Of a stretch of 64,000 nt of DNA, positions 26,191-33,599 are shown one piece after another. The first letter of the stretch is position 1. Each line of letters starts with the position of its first letter. The translations under genes were made by a program, and so were the position numbers. Below the pieces are notes generated by a model that saw nothing but the letters and a program-made list of their open reading frames with translations, was not told where the DNA came from and did no database searches. Source of the DNA: Thiodiazotropha sp040506195. Its GTDB lineage: Bacteria > Pseudomonadota > Gammaproteobacteria > Chromatiales > Chromatiaceae. The stretch spans positions 310,001 through 374,000 of the forward strand of contig JBEVXH010000001.1 of NCBI GenBank assembly GCA_040506195.1. Direction: 5' to 3'.

Positions 26191-26637
26191 CTATTTTGGA
26201 TGCAGCTTCGGAAAGGGCAGTACCCGTTTCACCCTCGCTTCGCAGCCACTCTCTTTGAAGCGCGCCTCCATGATATCGAGAGCCTTTTTGAAATCGCCGA
26301 TTAACCGTGTGTGCAGCTCGCGCGCCCGATCGTCATAATAGATCAAATCGATGGGGACCGGCTCGGTAAGGCTGTCCCTACTCCGGTCACGGCGGAATTT
26401 CCAGGCCAGACGGATCAGTTTGCCCCCTTCGCCATCGCGAACGGCGTAGGCCTGATTGTCGACGAAGATCACCTCATCCTCATCGACTACCGCTTGGATC
26501 TGCATCGTCCGGACCGGGATGAAGACATGTTCGTACTGACAACGCGACAGCATCAGCCGACACTGATTATAGATCGGTGACGGAATGGTCAGGCGTTCAC
26601 AGGCAAGCTCCTCAGGACGAAAGAAGATTTCACTCAT
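26191..26637 (-). CDS. Conserved hypothetical protein between the two RuBisCO operons
   Basis: 148 residues, soluble and basic, no membrane segment. Distinct features: an EELACERLTIPSPIY start, a central beta-rich part (VVDEDEVIFVDNQAYAVRDG, GGKLIRLAWKFR) and a helical C-terminus (HTRLIGDFKKALDIMEARFK). I do not recognise a named domain. It follows the 100-residue gene 26646-26948 by 8 nt on the same strand, so the two form an operon convergent with cbbO. Its place between form I and form II RuBisCO modules suggests, without proof, a link to carbon fixation. Confidence 0.75.
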   Translation of the reverse strand: MSEIFFRPEELACERLTIPSPIYNQCRLMLSRCQYEHVFIPVRTMQIQAVVDEDEVIFVDNQAYAVRDGEGGKLIRLAWKFRRDRSRDSLTEPVPIDLIYYDDRARELHTRLIGDFKKALDIMEARFKESGCEARVKRVLPFPKLHPK

Positions 26638-26645
26638 GCCATGAC

Positions 26646-26948
26646 TCAGTCATTTTCTCCCAGTTCCGGATCCCACCCTTTAGCCTTGGCTTGCATAATC
26701 GCCTGCTGATAGATGCGACTGTGCCTCTCCGCCAGCTCCGGCGGGAGATTCGACACCAGATGTCCATATTTGTCCCACTCTTTGGTGACTTTGTCATAGA
26801 GGGCGTCTATCCCCTGTACTGCCCAGCCTTCGCAGGTCTCTGTCTCGGGAATCAAGCCGAACACCCAGGCATCACGAATGACATTGCCGGTTGGATTCAT
26901 GGCGCCGGTGGGATCCTTATCTATACCCTGGTATCGCTTTTCTGCCAT
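26646..26948 (-). CDS. Small conserved hypothetical protein
   Basis: 100 residues, acidic, no signal peptide. It reads EKRYQGIDKDPTGAMNPTGN, then RDAWVFGLIPETETCEGWAV, a helical middle (DALYDKVTKEWDKYG) and an acidic end (GWDPELGEND). Short proteins of this look occur in other proteobacteria, as I recall, without known function. Divergent from cbbM across a 365-nt region, and first gene of a two-gene operon with 26191-26637. It could be co-regulated with cbbM. Confidence 0.78.
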   Translation of the reverse strand: MAEKRYQGIDKDPTGAMNPTGNVIRDAWVFGLIPETETCEGWAVQGIDALYDKVTKEWDKYGHLVSNLPPELAERHSRIYQQAIMQAKAKGWDPELGEND

Positions 26949-27199
26949 TTTTTATAACGTGCCCTTGTTACTAGTTACCGAGAATTATCGCCTATTTCAG
27001 GCTGGATTTGTTCTATTAAATATTATTAAACCGGTTCGGTTTCAACGCTATAAAACAGATAGACACAAGTATTTGGATTCAGCTTTTTTTCGCGTCAATG
27101 GCCAGATCCAGGACTGATCGTCGATGTTACAGAATCACAAGCCTATCGCTCACACCTCTGATCATAAGCATTTTATTATTATTTATATAAGAATATTTT

Positions 27200-27241
27200 A
27201 GGTTTACTTATAAACCTGATAAATGTAAGGTTTGCTTACAA
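27200..27241. promoter_or_regulatory. Two palindromes upstream of cbbM (candidate CbbR sites)
   Basis: Site 1 is GGTTTA-CTTA-TAAACC (27201-27216). Site 2 is TGTAAG-GTTTG-CTTACA (27224-27240), which contains T-N11-A, the LysR-type core. Both carry AGGTTTRCTTAYAA as a direct repeat 28 bp apart. They lie about 75-115 nt before the cbbM start, inside a 365-nt gap (26949-27313) that has no gene. A LysR regulator such as CbbR is the likely ligand, inferred. Confidence 0.55.
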
Positions 27242-27313
27242 TTCCACATATGACTTGTGGTTTAAAGAGGTAAATCCTCTCAAACTGACAGATTCAAAAA
27301 TTGGAGTAGACCA

Positions 27314-28699
27314 ATGGCTTTAGACCAATCATCCCGTTACTCGGACCTCAGCCTGAAGGAAGAGGATCTCGTTGCCGGCGGCCAGCATATCCTGTGCGCC
27401 TACAAAATGAAGCCCGCCTCCGGCTATGGCTTCCTCGAGGTGGCCTCCCACTTCGCCGCCGAGTCCTCCACCGGCACCAACGTCGAGGTCTGCACGACCG
27501 ACGACTTCACCAAGGGTGTGGACGCGCTGGTCTACCACATCGACGAAGCCACCGAGGAGATGCGCATCGCCTACCCGATCGATCTGTTCGACCGCAATAT
27601 GATCGACGGCCGTATGATGCTGGTCTCCTTCCTGACCCTGACCATCGGCAACAACCAGGGCATGGGCGACTGTGAGTACGCCAAGATGTACGACTTCTTC
27701 ATGCCGCCCCGCGCCATCCAGCTGTTCGACGGTCCGACCAAGGATATCTCCGACCTATGGCGCATGCTGGGTCGCCCGGTGGTTGACGGTGGCTACATCG
27801 CAGGCACCATCATCAAACCGAAACTGGGCCTGCGCCCCGAGCCTTTCGCGGAAGCTGCCTATCAGTTCTGGCTGGGCGGCGACTTCATCAAGAACGACGA
27901 GCCCCAGGGCAACCAGGTCTTCTGCCCCTCGAAGAAGGTCTATCCCCTGGTCTACGATGCCATGAAACGCGCCATGGACGAAACCGGCGAGGCCAAGCTC
28001 TTTTCCGCCAACATCACCGCCGACGACCACGCCGAGATGATCGCCCGAGGCGAATTCATCCTCGATGCCTTCGGCCCAGACGCCGACAAGGTCGCTTTCC
28101 TGGTCGACGGCTACGTGGGCGGCCCGGGCATGGTCACCACCGCCCGCCGCTACTTCCCCGGTCAATACCTGCACTACCATCGCGCAGGTCACGGCGCAGT
28201 CACCTCCCCCAGCTCCAAGCGCGGCTACACCGCTTACGTACTGGCCAAGATGTCCCGTCTGCAGGGCGCCTCCGGTATCCACGTCGGCACCATGGGTTAC
28301 GGCAAGATGGAGGGGTCCAAAGACGACCGCAATATCGCCTACATCATCGAGCGTGACGAGTACCAGGGTCCCGCCTACAACCAGAAATGGTACGGCATGA
28401 AACCCACCACCCCGATCATCTCCGGCGGTATGAACGCCCTGCGCCTGCCAGGCTTTTTCGAGAACCTGGGCCACGGCAACGTGATCAACACCGCCGGCGG
28501 CGGCTCCTATGGTCACATCGACAGCCCGGCTGCCGGCGCCACCTCCCTGCGTCAGGCCTATGAGTGCTGGAAGGCCGGCGCAGATCCTATCGAATGGGCC
28601 AAGGAGCACAAAGAGTTCGCACGTGCTTTCGAATCCTTCCCGCACGACGCGGATGCGATCTTCCCAGGTTGGCGCGAAAAGCTGGGTGTGCACAAATAA
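27314..28699 (+). CDS. cbbM: RuBisCO form II
   Basis: 461 residues, the form II length, with no small subunit gene. IAGTIIKPKLGLRPEPFAEA (active-site Lys), GGDFIKNDEPQGNQVFCP (carbamylated Lys in FIKNDE), the HYHRAGHGAV segment and SGGMNALRLPGFFENLGHGN are form II-specific and intact. Form II has low CO2/O2 specificity and suits high CO2 or low O2, so the cell seems to switch between two enzymes. A terminator follows at 28731-28754, then its own cbbQO pair. Confidence 0.98.
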   Translation: MALDQSSRYSDLSLKEEDLVAGGQHILCAYKMKPASGYGFLEVASHFAAESSTGTNVEVCTTDDFTKGVDALVYHIDEATEEMRIAYPIDLFDRNMIDGRMMLVSFLTLTIGNNQGMGDCEYAKMYDFFMPPRAIQLFDGPTKDISDLWRMLGRPVVDGGYIAGTIIKPKLGLRPEPFAEAAYQFWLGGDFIKNDEPQGNQVFCPSKKVYPLVYDAMKRAMDETGEAKLFSANITADDHAEMIARGEFILDAFGPDADKVAFLVDGYVGGPGMVTTARRYFPGQYLHYHRAGHGAVTSPSSKRGYTAYVLAKMSRLQGASGIHVGTMGYGKMEGSKDDRNIAYIIERDEYQGPAYNQKWYGMKPTTPIISGGMNALRLPGFFENLGHGNVINTAGGGSYGHIDSPAAGATSLRQAYECWKAGADPIEWAKEHKEFARAFESFPHDADAIFPGWREKLGVHK

Positions 28700-28730
28700 G
28701 CACTGCCCGGTGAGTCAACTGGCATTTCCA

Positions 28731-28754
28731 AGCCCCCGCAAGGGGGCTTTTTTT
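28731..28754 (+). terminator. Rho-independent terminator after cbbM
   Basis: AGCCCCC (28731-28737) and GGGGGCT (28742-28748) form a tight hairpin followed by a T run. It parallels the one after cbbLS. Confidence 0.85.
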
Positions 28755-28822
28755 CGCCAGCGGTTTGATTTACCAAAATAAACAAAAACTGGAATAGGTG
28801 GGATTGAACCGCGCCATTTGAT

Positions 28823-28840
28823 CTAGGGTCTGTTAACACT
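28823..28840 (+). repeat. Solo CTAGGGTCTGTTAACACT end
   Basis: One change from the terminal repeat of the 179-bp element at 32211-32389. It lies between the cbbM terminator and the second cbbQ. Confidence 0.55.
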
Positions 28841-28902
28841 AATTAATTTAGTAGAATATTGCAGAGATCATCTGCCTTACTTTTTTTGAATCTGGAGTCA
28901 TC

Positions 28903-29709
28903 ATGAGTGCCGACACCGAGCAATACCTGGTCAAACAGGAACCCTACTACCAACCTCAGGAAGATGAGATCGAGCTCTATGAGGCGGCCTACGCCGAAAG
29001 ACTCCCGGTGATGATCAAGGGACCGACCGGTTGCGGAAAGTCACGCTTCGTAGAACACATGGCCTGGCGGCTTGGTAAACCCCTGATCACGGTGGCCTGT
29101 AACGAGGACATGACCGCATCGGATCTTGTCGGTCGCTACCTGCTGGATTCCGAAGGCACACGCTGGCTGGATGGGCCACTGACTGTAGCCGCCCGCATCG
29201 GCGCCATCTGCTATCTCGATGAGGTGGTGGAGGCCAGACAGGACACCACCGTCGTGATCCACCCCCTGACGGATCATCGGCGCACCCTGCCTCTCGACAA
29301 AAAGGGCGAAGTGTTGGACGCCCATGAGAATTTCCAGCTGGTGATCTCCTATAACCCGGGCTATCAGAGTTTGATGAAGGATCTCAAACAGTCGACCAAG
29401 CAGCGCTTCTCTGCGCTCGATTTCGATTATGCACCATCAGCCCTGGAGGCCTCGATTATCGCCAAGGAGACCGGTATCGACGAAGACACAGCCGCAAAAC
29501 TGGTGAAGATCGGTGAGACAGCACGCAACCTGAAGGGACACGGTCTGGACGAAGGCATCTCGACCCGGTTGCTGGTCTATGCCGCGAGACTGGTAAAGCG
29601 CGGCATCAAACCACGGGCTGCCTGCCGCATGGCCCTGGTCAGACCGATCACTGACGACAAGGACATTGTCGCAACCCTCGATCATGCGATTGAGGCTGTT
29701 TTCGGATAG
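28903..29709 (+). CDS. cbbQ: CbbQ, MoxR-type AAA+ RuBisCO activase subunit (form II operon)
   Basis: 268 residues, the same length as the CbbQ at 22748 and clearly paralogous. GPTGCGKSRFVEHMAWRLGK (Walker A), ICYLDEVVEARQDTT (Walker B) and NPGYQSLMKDLKQSTKQRF are kept, while the segment around residues 175-200 differs (FSALDFDYAPSALEASIIAK against FGGMDFDYPKTDIE). By position it should act on CbbM with the CbbO that follows. That assignment is from synteny and the known pairing of CbbQO with form II. Confidence 0.93.
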   Translation: MSADTEQYLVKQEPYYQPQEDEIELYEAAYAERLPVMIKGPTGCGKSRFVEHMAWRLGKPLITVACNEDMTASDLVGRYLLDSEGTRWLDGPLTVAARIGAICYLDEVVEARQDTTVVIHPLTDHRRTLPLDKKGEVLDAHENFQLVISYNPGYQSLMKDLKQSTKQRFSALDFDYAPSALEASIIAKETGIDEDTAAKLVKIGETARNLKGHGLDEGISTRLLVYAARLVKRGIKPRAACRMALVRPITDDKDIVATLDHAIEAVFG

Positions 29710-29721
29710 GGCTTTTTATAA

Positions 29722-29890
29722 GCCGCAAATGTACGCGAATGGTTGCAAATGTACATATCATTTTGGCTACTTAGGAGAGACGGCCTCGATGCAGCAAGCC
29801 GTACAATTCGCTTCGATCATGGGTGGATGCGGCTTGTCGCCCCATATACCCATTTGCGTCAATTTACGGTGATTCGCGTTCATTTGCGGC
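29722..29890. repeat. MITE-like element with GCCGCAAATG-type inverted ends, copy B
   Basis: 169 bp. The left arm (29722-29750) and right arm (29862-29890) are imperfect inverted copies of the family seen at 25982 and 61385. It is inserted between the form II cbbQ and cbbO, which are only 20 nt apart in the form I operon, so it has enlarged the gap to 210 nt. No ORF inside. Confidence 0.7.
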
Positions 29891-29919
29891 CTTCTGAATA
29901 AACGGTACATACAAGCCCA

Positions 29920-32154
29920 ATGACACAACAGCGAGAGCAACTCAACTGCGGCTTCCGGGAGATCGACCCGATCTTCGACGATTGCCTGGCCAACGCCCGC
30001 CGCCACATGAGCGACGCGGGGGTTGACGCCTATCTGGAAGGGGCCTCCCTGACCTGCAAAATCGGCCGTGGCGTAGAACCGGTCATCGTGTTCCTCGAAG
30101 AGATGCCGGAGATCGCAGCCCGGGTGGGTGAGACGGTTATTTCCAAGATCTCGCAAACCGTATGGAAGATCTCGCGCAGTCCCAACGGCAAGGCGATACT
30201 CCCTTTTCTGCAGATGCTGCCGGAGGCGAGCCGCAGGCTGGGAAGCACGGAACTGATGGAGCGCTTTATCGATCTGCTGCTGGAGATGATGGAGCAGACA
30301 TCCGGTTCCATTCACGGTTTTCATACCACCATACCCAGTCCTTCCCTGCCGGATCTGTTGAAAAAAACCCCCTATCTGTTGAGCCAGCTGTCCTGCGAGG
30401 GATTGCGTAACTGGGTCGACTACGGGATCCGCAACTACCGTACCCATCCACAGCGCCAGATCGACTACTTCAGCCTGCAGTCCGCCGACAGCCGGGCAAT
30501 CCTGCAGCGTGAGCGGCACGGGACCCTGTTCGCCGACCACGAACGCAAACTCGATCTCTATCTGAAATCCCTGTGGCGCACCAAGGACCACTTCGTCCCC
30601 TACTCGGAAGGCTTCGACGAGCTGCGCAAACCCATGCCCTACTACGACTCACTGGGGGTGCGCATACCCGATGTGTATGACGATTTTCACGGTGTCACCG
30701 GTATCGACCGCTACCGTGCGCTGCTGGCACATGTCGCCGGCCACAAACGCTGGTCCGGTCATGTGGTCGCGGACAATTACAGCCCCTTTCAGCGTGTCGC
30801 CATCGAGACCTTCGAGGACGCCAGGGTCGATCTGCTCGTCACCCGGGAGTATCCCGGTTTGCGCAATACCCTTCTGAAACTGCACCCCGCACCCGGCGAG
30901 GAAGACTGTGATCCGGAAAAAGAGTCCTGCATCCGCCACCGGTTGGCGATGTTCTCCTATGCAGCCTTGAATCCGGATCACGGCTACACCAATCCCGACC
31001 TGCTGGAGTTTCTGGATCGCTTCAGTTCTGCGCTGACCGATAGTGTATCGAGCACTCGGGAGATGGCCGGGCTTGCCATCTCTTATATCGCCCGCACCCG
31101 CCGTCAGGCGGATCTCTCCGCCAATGTCTATTTTACTGACACCGAAGTGAGCTACCGTGACGACAACCGCCACATGTGGATCTTCATTGAAGAGGGTGAT
31201 GAGGAAGAGATGTTCGATGCGGAGCAAAAGCGCAAAACATCGGACGAGGAGGTTGAGGGCCTGCCACCCCGCCACTACCCGGAGTGGGACTACAAAAACA
31301 AGACCTACAACCCGGACTGGGTCAGTCTGTATGAGAGCCTCCATCCCCAGGGAGATGCCGGTTTTATCGATGCCCTGCTGCAAAAGCACCAGACCATGGC
31401 GAAACAGCTGAAACGCTTGCTGGACCTGCTCAAACCGCAACAATATGTGCGTATACGCTACCAGGAGGAGGGTAGCGAACTCGATCTCGACGTGGCGATC
31501 CGGTCGTTAATCGAATACAAGAGCGGCCACAATCCCGATCCGCGGATCAATATGAGTCATCGCAACGATGGGCGGGATATTGCGGTAATGCTGCTGATCG
31601 ACCTCTCCGAATCTGTGGACCAGATCCCCGAGGGCTGTCAGCAATCGATACTGCAGCTCAGCCAGGAGGCGGTCTCCCTGTTGGGCTGGGCCATCGAACA
31701 GTTGGGTGACAGCTTCGCAATCGCCGGTTTCTCGTCCAACACCCGGCATGAGGTCCGATACCAGCACATCAAAGGATATGCCGAACACTGGAACGACGCG
31801 GTCAAAGGGCGCCTGGCCGCCATGCAGGCAGGCTGGTCAACCCGCATGGGGGCCGCCATTCGCCATGCCTCACACTATCTGAGCGCCAGGCAGGCAGATA
31901 AGAAGCTGATGCTGATACTAACCGATGGGGAACCCGCCGATATCGATGTCCACGATGACCGACTGCTCATCGAGGACAGCCGCAAGGCCGTACTGGAAGC
32001 GGAACAGGAGGGCATCTATACCTACTGCATCAACCTTGATCCCCATGCCGATGACTATGTGAGAGATATTTTTGGTCACCAATTCACGATCATCGACCGG
32101 ATCGAGCGGTTGCCGGAGCAGTTACCAAGATTGTTCATGGCCTTGACGAAATAG
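29920..32154 (+). CDS. cbbO: CbbO, von Willebrand factor A adaptor of RuBisCO activase (form II operon)
   Basis: 744 residues. The vWA domain starts near residue 555 with MIDAS motif LLIDLSESVD and has TDGEPADIDVHD near 667. Shares many blocks with the CbbO at 23575 (YRDDNR, PHYPEWDYK-like WDY segment, IERLPEQLPRLF) but is shorter and differs in the N-terminal 250 residues, which may carry the form II specificity. Probably the partner of the cbbQ upstream despite the repeat element between them. Confidence 0.93.
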   Translation: MTQQREQLNCGFREIDPIFDDCLANARRHMSDAGVDAYLEGASLTCKIGRGVEPVIVFLEEMPEIAARVGETVISKISQTVWKISRSPNGKAILPFLQMLPEASRRLGSTELMERFIDLLLEMMEQTSGSIHGFHTTIPSPSLPDLLKKTPYLLSQLSCEGLRNWVDYGIRNYRTHPQRQIDYFSLQSADSRAILQRERHGTLFADHERKLDLYLKSLWRTKDHFVPYSEGFDELRKPMPYYDSLGVRIPDVYDDFHGVTGIDRYRALLAHVAGHKRWSGHVVADNYSPFQRVAIETFEDARVDLLVTREYPGLRNTLLKLHPAPGEEDCDPEKESCIRHRLAMFSYAALNPDHGYTNPDLLEFLDRFSSALTDSVSSTREMAGLAISYIARTRRQADLSANVYFTDTEVSYRDDNRHMWIFIEEGDEEEMFDAEQKRKTSDEEVEGLPPRHYPEWDYKNKTYNPDWVSLYESLHPQGDAGFIDALLQKHQTMAKQLKRLLDLLKPQQYVRIRYQEEGSELDLDVAIRSLIEYKSGHNPDPRINMSHRNDGRDIAVMLLIDLSESVDQIPEGCQQSILQLSQEAVSLLGWAIEQLGDSFAIAGFSSNTRHEVRYQHIKGYAEHWNDAVKGRLAAMQAGWSTRMGAAIRHASHYLSARQADKKLMLILTDGEPADIDVHDDRLLIEDSRKAVLEAEQEGIYTYCINLDPHADDYVRDIFGHQFTIIDRIERLPEQLPRLFMALTK

Positions 32155-32210
32155 CTTAAATACAGATCACTCCCCGCTCCGGATATCCCTTGCCAAAAAC
32201 CACGCATTGA

Positions 32211-32389
32211 CTAGGGCCTGTTAACACTTATCCAATACACCCTGTTGTGCCTGAAGGGCTGGGGCTGTTTTCGCCCCCAGCGGCGTTATCATTCGCTCAT
32301 GTAGAATAACTACACCACGCTCATTCTGCCTTGCTGGGTACAAAAACAGCTCCAGCAGGGTGTATTGGATAAGTGTTAACAGGCCCTAG
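32211..32389. mobile_element. 179-bp MITE-like element with perfect 34-bp inverted ends
   Basis: The first 34 bases (from CTAGGGCCTGTTAACACT) are exactly the reverse complement of the last 34 (32356-32389). Inner sequence also pairs imperfectly (GGGGCTGTTTTCGCCCCCAG against CTGGGTACAAAAACAGCTCC). No ORF. If CTAG is a duplicated target, it resembles the YTAR target of IS5-like elements; that is an inference. It fills most of the 348-nt gap between cbbO and the DAHP synthase gene. Confidence 0.8.
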
Positions 32390-32502
32390 AGCTTTTATGC
32401 TGTCTTTCGCGAATTTTCAAAATGCGACAGATCATTTATCGCCGATTCATCCTATGCATGTATAATTACTTGTTTATTCGATCTGCATTTAAGCATCAAC
32501 GC

Positions 32503-33567
32503 ATGAAACAGACAGACGATCTTCGCATCAAGGCAATCAAGGAACTGAGCCCCCCCGCTCAGATTCATCAAGAACTTCCCATCACGGAAAAGGCGGCCGA
32601 TACTGTGTATTCGACACGGCAGCGGATACATCATATTTTGCATGATGAAGATGACCGTCTACTGGTTATTATCGGACCCTGTTCGGTACATGACCCCGAA
32701 GCCGCCATGGAGTATGCCCAGCGCTTACAGCCGGTGCGCGAACGTCTGAAGAATGATCTTGAAGTGGTGATGCGTGTCTATTTTGAAAAACCCAGGACTA
32801 CAGTCGGCTGGAAGGGATTGATCAACGATCCGACCCTTGACGACAGATTCGAGATCAATTCGGGTTTGCGCCTGGCCAGGAAACTCCTTCTGGACATCAA
32901 TAATCTAGGGGTTCCAGCCGGTACGGAATACCTGGACCTGATCAGTCCGCAATATATCGCCGACCTGATCAGCTGGGGTGCAATTGGCGCCCGCACAACC
33001 GAAAGCCAGGCCCACCGTGAACTCGCATCGGGCCTCTCATGTCCGGTGGGATTCAAGAACGCAACCAACGGCAGTATGCGGGTCGCTCTCGATGCAATTC
33101 GTTCATCCTCCCGCCCACACCATTTCCTGTCTGTCACCAAGGATGGCAGGTCCGCTATCTTCTCAACACATGGCAACCAGGATTGCCACGTTATTCTTAG
33201 AGGCGGCAGCCGTCCCAACTATGACTCAGAGAGTATCAACATTGCAGCGGAGGAGATGGAAAGCAATGGTCTGAAACCCAGGGTGATGATCGATTTCAGC
33301 CATGCCAACAGCCGCAAGCAACATCCCCGACAACTCCTTGTCGGGCGCGATGTGGCCAGCCAGATTGCGCGGGGAGACCAACGCATCATGGGAGCCATGA
33401 TCGAGAGTTTCCTGATCGAGGGTAGGCAGGACAGAATAGAGGGTCAGACCCTGACCTATGGCCAGAGTATTACGGATGCCTGTATCAATTGGGAAAACAG
33501 TGAGCCATTATTGGAAACCTTGGCCGATGCCGTCAGACAACGGCGTGAATTCGTTGCAGCGGCTTGA
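32503..33567 (+). CDS. 3-deoxy-7-phosphoheptulonate (DAHP) synthase, class I
   Basis: Condenses phosphoenolpyruvate with erythrose 4-phosphate, the first shikimate step. About 354 residues from ATG 32503; the in-frame ATG at 32422 would add a 27-residue unlikely extension. LVIIGPCSVHDPEAAMEYAQ, RVYFEKPRTTVGWKGLINDP, GARTTESQAHRELASGLS, GFKNATNGS and IDFSHANSRKQ are the class I AroF/AroG/AroH hallmarks. Which feedback type it is cannot be told. It stands alone after the repeat element. Confidence 0.94.
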   Translation: MKQTDDLRIKAIKELSPPAQIHQELPITEKAADTVYSTRQRIHHILHDEDDRLLVIIGPCSVHDPEAAMEYAQRLQPVRERLKNDLEVVMRVYFEKPRTTVGWKGLINDPTLDDRFEINSGLRLARKLLLDINNLGVPAGTEYLDLISPQYIADLISWGAIGARTTESQAHRELASGLSCPVGFKNATNGSMRVALDAIRSSSRPHHFLSVTKDGRSAIFSTHGNQDCHVILRGGSRPNYDSESINIAAEEMESNGLKPRVMIDFSHANSRKQHPRQLLVGRDVASQIARGDQRIMGAMIESFLIEGRQDRIEGQTLTYGQSITDACINWENSEPLLETLADAVRQRREFVAAA

Positions 33568-33599
33568 TGCCATAAAGAAGAGAAATCGGAAGATTCCAG

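Noticed and set aside
27755..28693. 312-codon minus-strand open frame opposite cbbM
   Set aside because: Shadow of the high-GC-bias cbbM frame; Val/Gly/Asp-rich composition typical of antisense frames.
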